The notes beneath the pieces are model-generated. The model had not been told where the DNA came from and did not search any database. It saw nothing but the letters and a program-made list of their open reading frames with translations. Shown here piece after piece: positions 45,354-54,359 of a DNA stretch of 64,000 nucleotides (position 1 is the stretch's first letter; every line of letters starts with the position of its first letter). A program made the position numbers and the translations under genes. Source of the DNA: Pseudokordiimonas caeni (lineage in GTDB: Bacteria; Pseudomonadota; Alphaproteobacteria; Sphingomonadales; Kordiimonadaceae); NCBI RefSeq assembly GCF_026719705.1, contig NZ_JAPPRR010000001.1, forward strand, positions 372,001-436,000, in the 5' to 3' direction.

Positions 45354-46742
45354 TCAGATCGGCATGCGCTGGTTATCGCCCGGCTGGGGAACATTCACGC
45401 CTTCGGACTGATACTGGTTGAGCTTGTTCCGGAGCGTGCGGATCGAAATCCCGAGGATATTGGCCGCATGCGTCCGGTTGCCGAGGCAGTGTTTCAGCGT
45501 GTCGATGATGAGGTCGCGCTCGACCTCCGCGACCGTGCGGCCGACGAGCGAGGCATTGTCCGCTGCCCGGCCGTCGCCGCCGGCGTCATCCACTGACGCA
45601 TCCGGGGCCTGCGTGTTGGTCATGCCGGACATCGCAAGGTTGCCGCTGGCGTCGGGCAGAAGGATGGCGGCGGTGCTGATTTCGTCACCCGTGGCCAGAA
45701 GCACGGCGCGGTGCAGGGTGTTTTCCAGCTCCCGCACGTTACCCGGCCAGTTGTGGGCCAGAAGCACCTTCAGGGCTTCCTCCGAGAGCTTGCGCTTCGG
45801 CATATGGTTCACGGTCGCATATTTCTCGGCAAAGAAGTCGGCGAGCACCTTGATGTCGCCGGGGCGGTCCTTCAGGCTCGGCACGCGGATATTGACCACG
45901 TTCAGGCGGAAGAACAGATCCTCGCGGAAATTGCCGGATTTCACATATTCCTGCAGGTTGCGGTTCGATGTGGCGATGATGCGGATATCCACATTCACCG
46001 GTTTGCCACCGCCCACACGGTCGATCTGGCGTTCCTGGATGGCGCGCAGGAGCTTGGCCTGCAGGCGAACGTCCATTTCCGAAATCTCGTCAAGGAGGAG
46101 CGTGCCGCCGTCCGCTTCCTCGAACTTGCCGATCCGGCGGGCAACGGCCCCGGTGAAGGCGCCCTTTTCGTGCCCGAACAGCTCGGATTCCAGAAGATTT
46201 TCCGGGATGGCGGCGCAGTTCACCGCGACGAAGGCCTTGTTGGCCCGGCGGCTTTTCTGATGGATGAAGCGCGCCATCATTTCCTTGCCAGTACCGCTGT
46301 CGCCGGTGATCAGGATCGAGGCTTCGGAAGGCGCTACCTGCTCGGCCAAGGCGGCCGCCGCTTTCATCGCCGGATCGCGGAAGATGAAGGTCTGGTTGTC
46401 TTCGGCCACAGCTTCAAGGACGGCGGCAATCAGCTCGGCGTCCGGGGGCAGGGGGATATATTCCTTGGCGCCGCCACGGATGGCAGCCGCTGCAGTCTTC
46501 GGGTCGGTATTGATGCCGCAGGCAACAACGGGGATGGAGAAATGCTCGGCCCGGAGGCGCGGCACGAAGGTCGGGATATCCATCGTGACCTCGACCATCA
46601 GGAGGTCGGCGCCCTTGGTGCGCAGGATGCTCAGTGCAGTTTCCACATCCGGGGCATTGGTCACATGGGCCCCGCGCGACATGGCGATCTGGCTCGCCGC
46701 GCCGAGTTGGCCATTCAAAGTGCCCACGATCAACAGTCGCAT
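45354..46742 (-). CDS. flbD: sigma-54-dependent flagellar activator FlbD
   Basis: A 462-residue NtrC-type activator. The receiver-like N-terminus (MRLLIVGTLNGQLGAASQIA) matches FlbD but lacks the usual double-Asp pocket and has Glu51 (MVEVTMD) where a phospho-acceptor would sit. The AAA+ domain has GDSGTGKE, the sigma-54 contact loop GAFTGA and the LLLDEISEMD Walker B. A Fis-type helix-turn-helix (NRTHAANILGISIRTLRNKL) ends the protein. In Caulobacter FlbD activates hook and flagellin genes at sigma-54 promoters and represses fliF. A sigma-54 promoter candidate lies upstream of fliK in this window. Confidence 0.92.
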   Translation of the reverse strand: MRLLIVGTLNGQLGAASQIAMSRGAHVTNAPDVETALSILRTKGADLLMVEVTMDIPTFVPRLRAEHFSIPVVACGINTDPKTAAAAIRGGAKEYIPLPPDAELIAAVLEAVAEDNQTFIFRDPAMKAAAALAEQVAPSEASILITGDSGTGKEMMARFIHQKSRRANKAFVAVNCAAIPENLLESELFGHEKGAFTGAVARRIGKFEEADGGTLLLDEISEMDVRLQAKLLRAIQERQIDRVGGGKPVNVDIRIIATSNRNLQEYVKSGNFREDLFFRLNVVNIRVPSLKDRPGDIKVLADFFAEKYATVNHMPKRKLSEEALKVLLAHNWPGNVRELENTLHRAVLLATGDEISTAAILLPDASGNLAMSGMTNTQAPDASVDDAGGDGRAADNASLVGRTVAEVERDLIIDTLKHCLGNRTHAANILGISIRTLRNKLNQYQSEGVNVPQPGDNQRMPI

Positions 46743-46786
46743 CGTTTCTCTCCGTCAGCGGGTGCGCAGCAGCAAGCGCGCATCCC

Positions 46787-47551
46787 TTATTTGAAGAACA
46801 CCACCCGCTTGGCGGGCGGCAGAATGGTGTTCAGAAGCATTTCGAGCCGGCGGGGGTTTTCCTGCCGCCGCATCGAGGTTGCCCCGATGGCATAAAGATT
46901 GTTCACGAGCGCCTCCTCGGTGGTGCAATGCTCGGTCTTTGCCGCCAGCGGGATGAAAACAAGGTGCGCGAGCACGGCGCCGTAAAGTGTCGTCAGCAGT
47001 GCCACCGCCATCGACGGGCCGATCTCGGCCGGGTTGTCGAGGTTGCCAAGCATCCGCACTAGGCCGATGAGCGTGCCGATCAGCCCCATTGCGGGGGCCA
47101 CGTCGCCCGCGCGGCGCAGGAAATCCACCGCCCGCATGTGCCGGGCCGATGTTGTGCCCGCCTCGCGGCGCATGATCTGCTCGATCTCCTCCACCGGTGT
47201 GGCGTCGGCCACCAGTTGCAGCGCCTTTGCGAGGAAAGGTGTGTCTTTCACCCGTGGCAACATGCGTTCGACCGCCAGCACATCATTGTCCTTCCGGGCT
47301 TCCACCGCCAGCCGCAGCACCTTCACGGCTTCCGCCGCCGGGTCCCGCTGGCCATGCCGCAGAAGCGTGAAAACATGGTACGGGATGGTCAGCATCTCAT
47401 TCAGCGGAAAGCTGATTGCCGTCACGGCAATGGTGCCAAGCACCACGATGAGAATGCTTTCCACATTGATGAACGGCAGCGGCGACCCTCCAAGGAGGAT
47501 TGCCCCGATCACCAGCGCGAAGGCCAGAATCATCCCGATCACTGTGCTCAT
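46787..47551 (-). CDS. motA: MotA-type flagellar stator subunit
   Basis: A 254-residue protein with four membrane helices: two near the N-terminus and two near residues 150-200 (GDVAPAMGLIGTLIGLVRML is the conserved TolQ/ExbB/MotA helix). The cytoplasmic loop of about 100 residues carries charged residues that touch FliG. It is of the shorter PomA/MotA class. No motB is adjacent, which is usual in several alphaproteobacteria where motB sits elsewhere. It lies between fliN and flbD. Confidence 0.88.
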   Translation of the reverse strand: MSTVIGMILAFALVIGAILLGGSPLPFINVESILIVVLGTIAVTAISFPLNEMLTIPYHVFTLLRHGQRDPAAEAVKVLRLAVEARKDNDVLAVERMLPRVKDTPFLAKALQLVADATPVEEIEQIMRREAGTTSARHMRAVDFLRRAGDVAPAMGLIGTLIGLVRMLGNLDNPAEIGPSMAVALLTTLYGAVLAHLVFIPLAAKTEHCTTEEALVNNLYAIGATSMRRQENPRRLEMLLNTILPPAKRVVFFK

Positions 47552-47606
47552 ACGCCCGCTTGCCCCCTTGCTGCCTTCTGCCTGCGCGTCTTCGTGCCCG
47601 TCCGGC

Positions 47607-47948
47607 TCAGTTGCCGTCGAGCTTGATGATTTCGGTCATGGTCACGCCCAGATGGTCCTCCACGAGAACCACTTCCCCCCGGGCAACCAGCCGGTTGTTC
47701 ACATAAATGTCGATGGCCTCGCCGACCTTGCGGTCCAGTTCGACCACGGCGCCGGGGGCGAGCTTGAGAAGCTGGCTGACCTCAAGCGTCGATTTGCCAA
47801 GCACCGCCTGCACGCGCACCGGTACGTCGAACACCGGTTCCAGCTCCTGCGCGGAGCGAACCTGGCCTTCTTCCTTCTTGGCGAGTTCAGGCGCGGCGCT
47901 CGATGACGCCAGATCCTGCAGGCCCATATCGTCGGTGTCACTTGCCAT
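47607..47948 (-). CDS. fliN: flagellar motor switch protein FliN
   Basis: A 113-residue C-ring protein. The acidic N-terminus is followed by the SpoA domain (VFDVPVRVQAVLGKSTLEVSQ, then LAPGAVVELDRKVGEAIDIYVN and LVARGEVVLVEDHLGVTMTEI), all in the expected order. FliM is not in the window. It is 17 bases downstream of fliH. Confidence 0.93.
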   Translation of the reverse strand: MASDTDDMGLQDLASSSAAPELAKKEEGQVRSAQELEPVFDVPVRVQAVLGKSTLEVSQLLKLAPGAVVELDRKVGEAIDIYVNNRLVARGEVVLVEDHLGVTMTEIIKLDGN

Positions 47949-47965
47949 TCAATCATCCTTCCCCG

Positions 47966-48619
47966 TCAAAGCCCGGCGTCTTCGCCGCCGTCGGCTTCGT
48001 TGTTTCTTTCATCGAGCAGCATGACGAACCGCCGGACAGCGGCATCGATCTCTGCCTGAATTTCAGCCTCCGATCGCTCCACGCCGCCGTCATGCCATTC
48101 GACATGACAATCAAGCGCGCCCATTTCGGGTTCCGCGATCAGGACAAGCTCGCCTGCGTAGGCGAGCGACGATTTGATGGTCTCGATCCGTGCGTCCACG
48201 GCTTCGGCAAGGCCTTCGGATACCCGTACCACGATACGCGGCTCCTTGCGCACGGTTTGCAGGCATTCGGCGATCAGGGCTTCGACCTCGACCGTCGGAT
48301 ACCGCGCGATCAGCGCCGGCACCAGCCGTGCGGCGATCAGCTGGGCGAGGGCAGCCATCTCTTTCTGCAGTTCGGCCTCGACGGTTGCGTGGCGCTGCAG
48401 CAGGTCGTTCACATTGGCCGAAAGCTCGGCCAGGACCTGCCGGGTTGCGGCTTCGATTTCACCGAAGGCCTGCGCACGACCAGCGTCCACGCCTTCCGCA
48501 TGGGCGGCCGCGCGTGCGGCATCGATCTCAGCCCGCAGGGCGGCAACCTCACGGTCGTACTTGGTACGCGCACCGCCGTCGAAAGACTGCTCGAAGGTGA
48601 ATTTGACCGGTTCTGCCAT
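47966..48619 (-). CDS. fliH: flagellar export regulator FliH-like protein
   Basis: A 217-residue protein in the FliH slot between fliG and fliN. The N-terminal segment KFTFEQSFDGG is followed by a long helix (about 30-110) and a C-terminal domain with YPTVEVEALI and VRVSEGLAEAV. It restrains FliI and brings it to the export gate. Sequence identity to enteric FliH is low, so the call relies partly on order. Confidence 0.85.
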   Translation of the reverse strand: MAEPVKFTFEQSFDGGARTKYDREVAALRAEIDAARAAAHAEGVDAGRAQAFGEIEAATRQVLAELSANVNDLLQRHATVEAELQKEMAALAQLIAARLVPALIARYPTVEVEALIAECLQTVRKEPRIVVRVSEGLAEAVDARIETIKSSLAYAGELVLIAEPEMGALDCHVEWHDGGVERSEAEIQAEIDAAVRRFVMLLDERNNEADGGEDAGL

Positions 48620-48655
48620 ATTGCCTGACTATGGTTCCTTTGCGCCAACCCTGCC

Positions 48656-49672
48656 TTAATAGACGAGTTCGTCTTCGCCCTTGTTGTCCGACAGAAGAAT
48701 TTCGCCAGCTTCGGCAAGCTCCTTCGCCTTGTTGACCATTTCCATCTGGGCCTCGTCCACATCGCGCAGGCGCACGGGGCCCATTGCCTCCATGTCTTCG
48801 CGCAGGATCTTGGCCGCGCGTTCCGACATGTTGGAGAAGAAGAGATCGCGCAGCGTATCCGACGCGCCTTTCATGGCCAGCGCCAGCTTGTCCTTGTCGA
48901 CGTTCCTCAGAAGCGTCTGCACGCCGCTCGGGTCGAGCTTGGCCAGATCCTCGAACGTGAACATCAGCGCGCGGATGCGTTCGGCGCTGTCGCGGTTGCG
49001 GTCTTCAAGGGCGGCGAGGAAGCGTGCCTCGGCCGAACGGTCCAGATAGTTGAAAATCTCGGCAATCGTTTCGTGACTGTCGCGGCGGCTGGTGCGCGCC
49101 AGATTGTTCATGAATTCGATGCGGAGCGTCTGTTCGACCTTGTCGAGAATGTCCTTCTGCACCGCTTCCATGCGCAGCATGCGCATCACGACTTCCATGG
49201 AGAAGTCCTCTGGCAGTACCGCGAGAACGCGGGCGGCATGCTCCGGCTTGATCTTCTGCAGCACCACGGCAACCGTCTGCGGATATTCGTTTTTCAGGTA
49301 GGACGCCAGCACCATCTCGTTCACGTTGCCGAGCTTGTCCCACATGGTGCGGCCGGCGGGGCCGCGGATCTCGTCCATGATCTGGGCGACACGGTCACCC
49401 GGCAACATCTTGCCCAGAAGCCGTTCGGTGCTGTCGAACGAACCGTTCAGATTGCCGACGGAGGAGACCTGCGAGGCGAATTCAACGAAAAGGTTCTCAA
49501 CGGCCTGCGCGGAAACCGAACCGAGCATCGCCATATGCTGGGAAAGCTCCTTGATCTCGTCCTCGCTGAGGCTTGTCCAGATCGCCCGGCCGTGATCGTC
49601 CCCGATCGCCAGCATGAAGGCGGCGGCCTTCTGCGGTCCGGACATCTTGCTCAGATCGTTATGCACGCTCAT
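48656..49672 (-). CDS. fliG: flagellar motor switch protein FliG
   Basis: A 338-residue rotor protein. The middle domain has the EHPQ-like [14 protein letters not shown], and the C-terminal domain carries the charged helix [20 protein letters not shown] that interacts with MotA. FliG binds FliF N-terminally. The start ATG at 49672 is 30 bases after fliF in the same operon. Confidence 0.96.
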   Translation of the reverse strand: MSVHNDLSKMSGPQKAAAFMLAIGDDHGRAIWTSLSEDEIKELSQHMAMLGSVSAQAVENLFVEFASQVSSVGNLNGSFDSTERLLGKMLPGDRVAQIMDEIRGPAGRTMWDKLGNVNEMVLASYLKNEYPQTVAVVLQKIKPEHAARVLAVLPEDFSMEVVMRMLRMEAVQKDILDKVEQTLRIEFMNNLARTSRRDSHETIAEIFNYLDRSAEARFLAALEDRNRDSAERIRALMFTFEDLAKLDPSGVQTLLRNVDKDKLALAMKGASDTLRDLFFSNMSERAAKILREDMEAMGPVRLRDVDEAQMEMVNKAKELAEAGEILLSDNKGEDELVY

Positions 49673-49702
49673 GGTGATAGCCCCTCTGTCGCCTGAACAC
49701 GT

Positions 49703-51418
49703 TTACTCGGCATAAAGCCACGTCCGTACGATCGCGACGGAATCGTCCGGGTTGGATTTGATGATTTCTGCCACTTTCTTGAGGGCGGAATCCTTGATTT
49801 TGCCTTCGACCTTGGCAACATCGATCTTGCTTTCGATCTGCAGGTTCGCTTCGTCGAGTGTACCGGATTCCTTGGCAGCGCGGACGAGGGCGGCGGCGTT
49901 CTCGTCGCCCGCGGCGGCGAGTGCGACGACCTCAGCCGTGATCGGCGAATCAGGGCCCATCAGGGCGGGGGGTGCCTGCTGGGCTTCCAGCATGGCCTTC
50001 TGCTCGGCGGCCAGCTGTGCGGCGTCGGGGATACCCTCAAGAACGCGCGTCACGATAGGACGGACAACGAGCAGCAATACGAGCACTGCAAGGATGAAGA
50101 GGCCGATCGGTGCGCCGATGTCCAGCAGGTCCTGTTTGGACATGCCAAACAGATTGAAGGTTGGCGGCAGCGGCTCCATCGGCGGCGGGTCGGCGAAGCG
50201 CATGCTCTGCACTGTGACGGCATCACCCCTTGCTTCGTCGAAGGGTATGGCGGTCAATACCAGATTGCGCAGGGATTCTATTTCCGCCTCGGGGCGGTCC
50301 TGATAATTGGATGTCGTGCCGTCTTCAGCCAGATCGCGGATGCCATCCACCAGCACCGAAACACGGATCTGCGAAACCTGCCCCGGTTCCTGCACTGTCA
50401 CCGTTTCGGTTTTGGAGTTCTGGAAATTGGTGACTTCATTCGATTTCTGCGATGTGCTTGTCGGGCCGCCCGCAGCCTGATTGCCACCCTGCTGTGCTTC
50501 CGGCAGGTTGTTATCTACCGTCACCGCATCCTGGGGGTCGGTTTCCTGCGCGCGTTCCTCGCCCACCGTCTGGGACAGGATAACCTGCCCCTCGGGGTCA
50601 AATTCCGTTTCGCTGCGGGTCGTGCGGTTCATGTCCATCGACACCGCAACTTCGGCCCGGACCTTGCCCATCCCCACACGGCTTGCCAGCAGGTTCTCGA
50701 TCTTTTCCCGGTAAAGCTGCTCGCGCGCCAGCCGGGCTTCCTCGAGGGTCGAAAGGCGCGCCATGTCGCCGTTTGCGGCGCCGTCCGACAGGAGGCGGCC
50801 GTTTGTATCGGTGATGGTCACGCGGTCGGGCGACAGACCCGGCACGGCAGACGCCACAAGAGCCTGGATCGCCTGTGCTTCGCGGCCGGTGAGGCCCGGC
50901 CCTTTCGGCTTGATCATGATCGAGGCGGTCGGCTCGGCGGCCTCGCGCTGGAAGGGGCGGCGCTCCGGCATCACGATATGGACGCGGGCTTCCTGCACCG
51001 ACTGGATATAGCGGATGGTACGTGCAAGCTCGCCTTCGATGGCGCGCACATAATTGACATTCAGTTCGAAACTGGTGCGGCCGAAGCTGTTGCCCTGATC
51101 GAACAGCTCCTTGCCGACAAGGCTGCCCGAGAGGCCTTCGCCGGCGAGCAGGATGCGCAAGCGGTCCACCTGGTCGCTCGGGACGCGGATGGTGCTGCCA
51201 CCAGCGGCGGTCTCATAAGGGATCTGGTCGGCTTCCAGCCGTTCGACAATGCTGGCGGCCGAAGCGGCTTCAAGGTCGGAATAAAGGGTCGTCATCGGCT
51301 TCGTTTGCAACTGGCCGATAATGAGCGCGAAAAAGCCGACGGTGAGCGCGCCGACAACCGCCATGGCGATCAGCCTGCCGGTTCCCATATTGCGCAGGAA
51401 TTGTAAGAGTCCGTCCAA
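49703..51418 (-). CDS. fliF: flagellar MS-ring protein FliF
   Basis: A 571-residue inner-membrane protein with helices near residues 17-37 and 435-455 and the conserved YscJ/FliF ring-building motifs (SDQVDRLRILLAGEGL, FGRTSFELNVNYVRAIEGEL). The cytoplasmic C-terminus docks FliG. It is the first gene of a 14-kb minus-strand unit that runs to the FliK-like gene. The 257-base upstream spacer holds CtrA-like and dyad motifs. Confidence 0.96.
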   Translation of the reverse strand: MDGLLQFLRNMGTGRLIAMAVVGALTVGFFALIIGQLQTKPMTTLYSDLEAASAASIVERLEADQIPYETAAGGSTIRVPSDQVDRLRILLAGEGLSGSLVGKELFDQGNSFGRTSFELNVNYVRAIEGELARTIRYIQSVQEARVHIVMPERRPFQREAAEPTASIMIKPKGPGLTGREAQAIQALVASAVPGLSPDRVTITDTNGRLLSDGAANGDMARLSTLEEARLAREQLYREKIENLLASRVGMGKVRAEVAVSMDMNRTTRSETEFDPEGQVILSQTVGEERAQETDPQDAVTVDNNLPEAQQGGNQAAGGPTSTSQKSNEVTNFQNSKTETVTVQEPGQVSQIRVSVLVDGIRDLAEDGTTSNYQDRPEAEIESLRNLVLTAIPFDEARGDAVTVQSMRFADPPPMEPLPPTFNLFGMSKQDLLDIGAPIGLFILAVLVLLLVVRPIVTRVLEGIPDAAQLAAEQKAMLEAQQAPPALMGPDSPITAEVVALAAAGDENAAALVRAAKESGTLDEANLQIESKIDVAKVEGKIKDSALKKVAEIIKSNPDDSVAIVRTWLYAE

Positions 51419-51598
51419 AGCACACCTCGACCGGGCTTCCGGTAATCCGCATGGTCCTGCGAAAAGACCGCTTTTTCGGTCTGTCCGCTGAATTCCCGGT
51501 TTCGGCCGTTCTGCCCCACCAGCGTCCGACTATCTGCCTGACAATCGCCCGACACGTATGGTTCGGTTTTTCGAGCCTAACGCGACGACTGTAAACAG

Positions 51599-51626
51599 AT
51601 GGTTAAATCTAGGCAAAAATTGCCTA
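51599..51626. promoter_or_regulatory. TTAACCAT half-site and TAGGCAA/TTGCCTA dyad upstream of fliF
   Basis: Read on the minus strand, TTAACCAT (51599-51606) matches the CtrA half-site. Immediately beyond is a perfect inverted repeat TAGGCAA-AAA-TTGCCTA (51610-51626). Both are about 180-210 bases ahead of the fliF start. The GGCAAAAA core also occurs upstream of fliK (56364-56371). Roles for CtrA and FlbD are inferred from Caulobacter. Confidence 0.4.
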
Positions 51627-51675
51627 TAATCAAACAGAAAAACGCTGGCGGGGTGAACTTTGACAGAATAGTGCG

Positions 51676-51948
51676 TCAGGCGCTCTTGGCCTCACGCGGT
51701 CTCTGGATGCGTGTGACCTTCAGGCCGGATACGCCACTGCGATCAATTGCCTGCTGCCAGGAAAGGAATTCCTCGACAGACAGGGAATAGCGATCACAGG
51801 CCTCTTCAAGGGTCAGGAGACCGCCGCGGACAGCCGCGACAACTTCTGCCTTGCGCCGAATCACCCAACGTTCAGTTGAAGGCGGCGGGAGGTCTTTCAG
51901 TTTCAGGGTTTTGCCGGTTGGTCCGACTACTTTTAGTTCAGGTTTCAT
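51676..51948 (-). CDS. sciP: CtrA inhibitory protein SciP (DUF1153)
   Basis: A 90-residue DUF1153 protein containing the family signature LPPPSTERWVIRRKAEVV followed by a helix-turn-helix (LTLEEACDRYSLSVEEFLSWQQAI). In Caulobacter SciP binds CtrA at promoters and shuts off CtrA-activated genes in G1. It sits between flgE and fliF, inside the flagellar region that CtrA is expected to control. GGAA lies seven bases before the ATG. Confidence 0.95.
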   Translation of the reverse strand: MKPELKVVGPTGKTLKLKDLPPPSTERWVIRRKAEVVAAVRGGLLTLEEACDRYSLSVEEFLSWQQAIDRSGVSGLKVTRIQRPREAKSA

Positions 51949-52074
51949 GTCTTTTCCGAATACACGTTACTTAGGGAACGGACCGGTCCACTATAGGAAA
52001 AGGATGTAAAAAAAGGGCTAATGTCGGCTGACTTTCCCGTGATCGGGCCTAAGCCTTTCTGGGAAAAGCCCTTT

Positions 52075-52115
52075 AAAATGCCGAAACCGGCCCGCCTGTT
52101 CTCAGGCGGACCGGT
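52075..52115 (-). terminator. terminator after flgE
   Basis: On the minus strand, ACCGGTCCGCCTG and CAGGCGGGCCGGTT form a strong stem around AGAA and are followed by TCGGCATTTT. It lies 43-83 bases past the flgE stop. A smaller stem (GGCCGGCTTCGGCC) comes first at about 52141-52154. The remainder of the 209-base gap carries the sciP promoter region, with no clear boxes. Confidence 0.65.
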
Positions 52116-52157
52116 CGGGTGCAAAAGAGTTGGTGGGTAAGGCCGAAGCCGGCCCCG

Positions 52158-53528
52158 TTAGATGCGGACCAGTTCCTCAAGGATTTCGTCCGAGGTCGTG
52201 ATGATGCGGGTCGAGGCCGAGAAGGCGCGCTGCACCTTGATCAGTTCGGCAAACTCGTTCGCAAGATCCACAGTCGACAGTTCAAGCGCGTTCGGTGCGA
52301 TAGCACCAGCGCCGCCCTGGCCCGCAGTCTGCAGGGCGAAGTTACCCGACAGGTTCGAGAAGCTGTAGGCGTTGCCTTGCTTGCGTGCGAGACCGTCCGG
52401 GTTCGGGAATGTCGCGACCGGCAGGCGGAAGATCGGTTCCTGCAGGCCGTTATCGAAGAGGGCGTAAACATAGCCGTCCTCACCGATCCGGATGTCGTTC
52501 ACGTTGCCGAATTGGGCGCCCGTGACGTTCGAGGCAATCAGGGTCGAGGGGCTGTCGAACTGCGAAAAACCGTTCGCCTGGCCATCAGTGCCGACGTTGA
52601 AGACAATATTGCCGTTATCGACCGAGGTAACACCCGTGCCATAGGTGAAGGTCAGGGCCTGGCCGGTCGACAGGTCTACCGGGTTGCCGCCAATGTCGTT
52701 CATGGTCGAGTTCGCCAAGTCGATCGAGCCATCGGAATTGAAAAGCAGGCTACCGGATGCAATGAGGCCGTCCGTATGGGCGGCGTCCAGTTCGGACGGA
52801 TTGTCGAAATACATTTCATACGACCAGTCGTTGGCGTTCGATTTGATCGCGGAAAGAACGACCGTGTGTGAAATGCCCTGGCTGTCGAACACTTCGAAAG
52901 TGGTTTCGAAATCAGGGGTCACGGTACCCGGCGGTGTTGCAGCGGCGGCGGCCATGTCGCCCACGGCATAGGTGCCAGCAGCCGCGTTGACAGAGGTGCT
53001 CGATTGCAGGTTGGCGCGCAGCGACACACGACCCGTGGCACTTGCCACACCGTTCAGGTTGTCGATGTTGATGGGCTCAAGAAGCGTCAGGTCGTTCTGG
53101 CGCGACGGGATGCCGCCGGTGGCGTCGAGCTTCCAGCCCATCAGGTAGAGACCTGCGGTATTCTTGAAGAAACCTTCCTCGTCCTTCGAGAAGGAGCCCG
53201 CACGGGTGAACTGGAATTCACCGTCTTCGGTCGCATTGCCCGACTTCTTCACAACGAAGAAACCGGCGCCGTCCACCGAAAGGTCGGTCGGCGAGGATGA
53301 CGGCTGCAGCAGGCCCTGACGCGAAATCAGCGATTCCGTGAAGGCCCGCACACCGCCCGGCGAATAGGACGAAGCGGAAGAGGTTTCGGTTACAAGTGTC
53401 GAGAAGCGCGAGCGGCTCTCCTTGTACCCGATGGTGTTGACGTTGGTGATATTGTCGGCGATCACCCCAACGCTTTGCGAGAAAGCCTGGAGCCCCGATA
53501 CGCCGGCGGCCAGAGCCGTGAATGCCAT
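52158..53528 (-). CDS. flgE: flagellar hook protein FlgE
   Basis: A 456-residue rod/hook-family protein exported through the flagellar apparatus. The N-terminus (MAFTALAAGVSGLQAFSQSV and DNITNVNTIGYKES) and C-terminus (VDLANEFAELIKVQRAFSAS ending LEELVRI) form the paired helices of the hook core, with variable domains between. AGGAG lies before the ATG. It is 139 bases downstream of flgD. Confidence 0.95.
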   Translation of the reverse strand: MAFTALAAGVSGLQAFSQSVGVIADNITNVNTIGYKESRSRFSTLVTETSSASSYSPGGVRAFTESLISRQGLLQPSSSPTDLSVDGAGFFVVKKSGNATEDGEFQFTRAGSFSKDEEGFFKNTAGLYLMGWKLDATGGIPSRQNDLTLLEPINIDNLNGVASATGRVSLRANLQSSTSVNAAAGTYAVGDMAAAAATPPGTVTPDFETTFEVFDSQGISHTVVLSAIKSNANDWSYEMYFDNPSELDAAHTDGLIASGSLLFNSDGSIDLANSTMNDIGGNPVDLSTGQALTFTYGTGVTSVDNGNIVFNVGTDGQANGFSQFDSPSTLIASNVTGAQFGNVNDIRIGEDGYVYALFDNGLQEPIFRLPVATFPNPDGLARKQGNAYSFSNLSGNFALQTAGQGGAGAIAPNALELSTVDLANEFAELIKVQRAFSASTRIITTSDEILEELVRI

Positions 53529-53582
53529 TTTACTTCTCCTGAACTCTTTTGCGTGTTCACGTGCGTATGGCGTTCTGCACTT

Positions 53583-53598
53583 GCCGGGATATCCCGGC
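53583..53598. repeat. perfect 16-base palindrome between flgD and flgE
   Basis: GCCGGGATATCCCGGC is self-complementary with no spacer. It lies 55 bases upstream of the flgE start. It may be an operator or a stem that limits read-through from flgD. No T tract follows. Confidence 0.4.
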
Positions 53599-53667
53599 GA
53601 TCATGGCGAGCACTTCGGCCCGCCGGTTTCTTGCGGACGCCCCTTCGGCATCCGCAGGTCTTTCCGA

Positions 53668-54333
53668 TCAGCTGTCGATCGACAGCCGCAGGATCTCTGC
53701 CTGGGTCACGGCATATGGGCCTGCCGCGAACCATGGGGTGGAGGTTGAGGTATCCACACCCGTAATCTTGTGTTCCGAGTAGATGAGCGACCGGATGGCG
53801 GTTGCCTGCTCGTCCGAAGCCGTTACCTTCAGCGTGTAATTGCCTTCGGGAACCGCGTTGCCGCTCATGTCCTTGCCATCCCACTCGAAATCCTGAATGC
53901 CGGTCGCGCCGTCGCCTTCGGTGCTGTAGACGGTGAAGCCGTCCTCATCCACGACCTCGAGCTTGACGCTATAGGCATCGGTCTCAAGCTCATATTGCCA
54001 CTTGCCGCCCGTGCCGCTGTTCTCGATCGTGTCGGCCTGCAGGAGCGCGGTCTTGCCAAGATAGCTTGTCGAGGCATTGATCGCGTTCACCATCAGGAGC
54101 GACGAGATGTTCTCGAGATTCTTGTTGGCGACGATCTGCTGTTCGACACCGGCGAAGGCCACAAGCTGCTGGGTCATTTCATTGCTCTCCATGGGGTCGA
54201 GCGGATCCTGGTTCTGAAGCTGCGAAGTCAGCAGCGTCAGGAAGGTATCGAAATCCTGCGCGAGCGAGGCGCCAGAAGTGGTGGCATTCGAACCGCTGCC
54301 GCTTGCAAGGCCTGCTGTTGTATTGATTTCCAT
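53668..54333 (-). CDS. flgD: hook-capping protein FlgD
   Basis: A 221-residue scaffold that caps the growing hook. The conserved N-terminal block FLTLLTSQLQNQDPLDPMES is followed by a C-terminal FlgD Ig-like/Tudor region with FEWDGKDMSGNAVPEGNYTL. It starts 26 bases after fliK on the same strand, so fliK-flgD(-flgE) are likely co-transcribed. Confidence 0.94.
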   Translation of the reverse strand: MEINTTAGLASGSGSNATTSGASLAQDFDTFLTLLTSQLQNQDPLDPMESNEMTQQLVAFAGVEQQIVANKNLENISSLLMVNAINASTSYLGKTALLQADTIENSGTGGKWQYELETDAYSVKLEVVDEDGFTVYSTEGDGATGIQDFEWDGKDMSGNAVPEGNYTLKVTASDEQATAIRSLIYSEHKITGVDTSTSTPWFAAGPYAVTQAEILRLSIDS

Positions 54334-54359
54334 CGTTCAATCCTTTCCGGACAGGCCCG

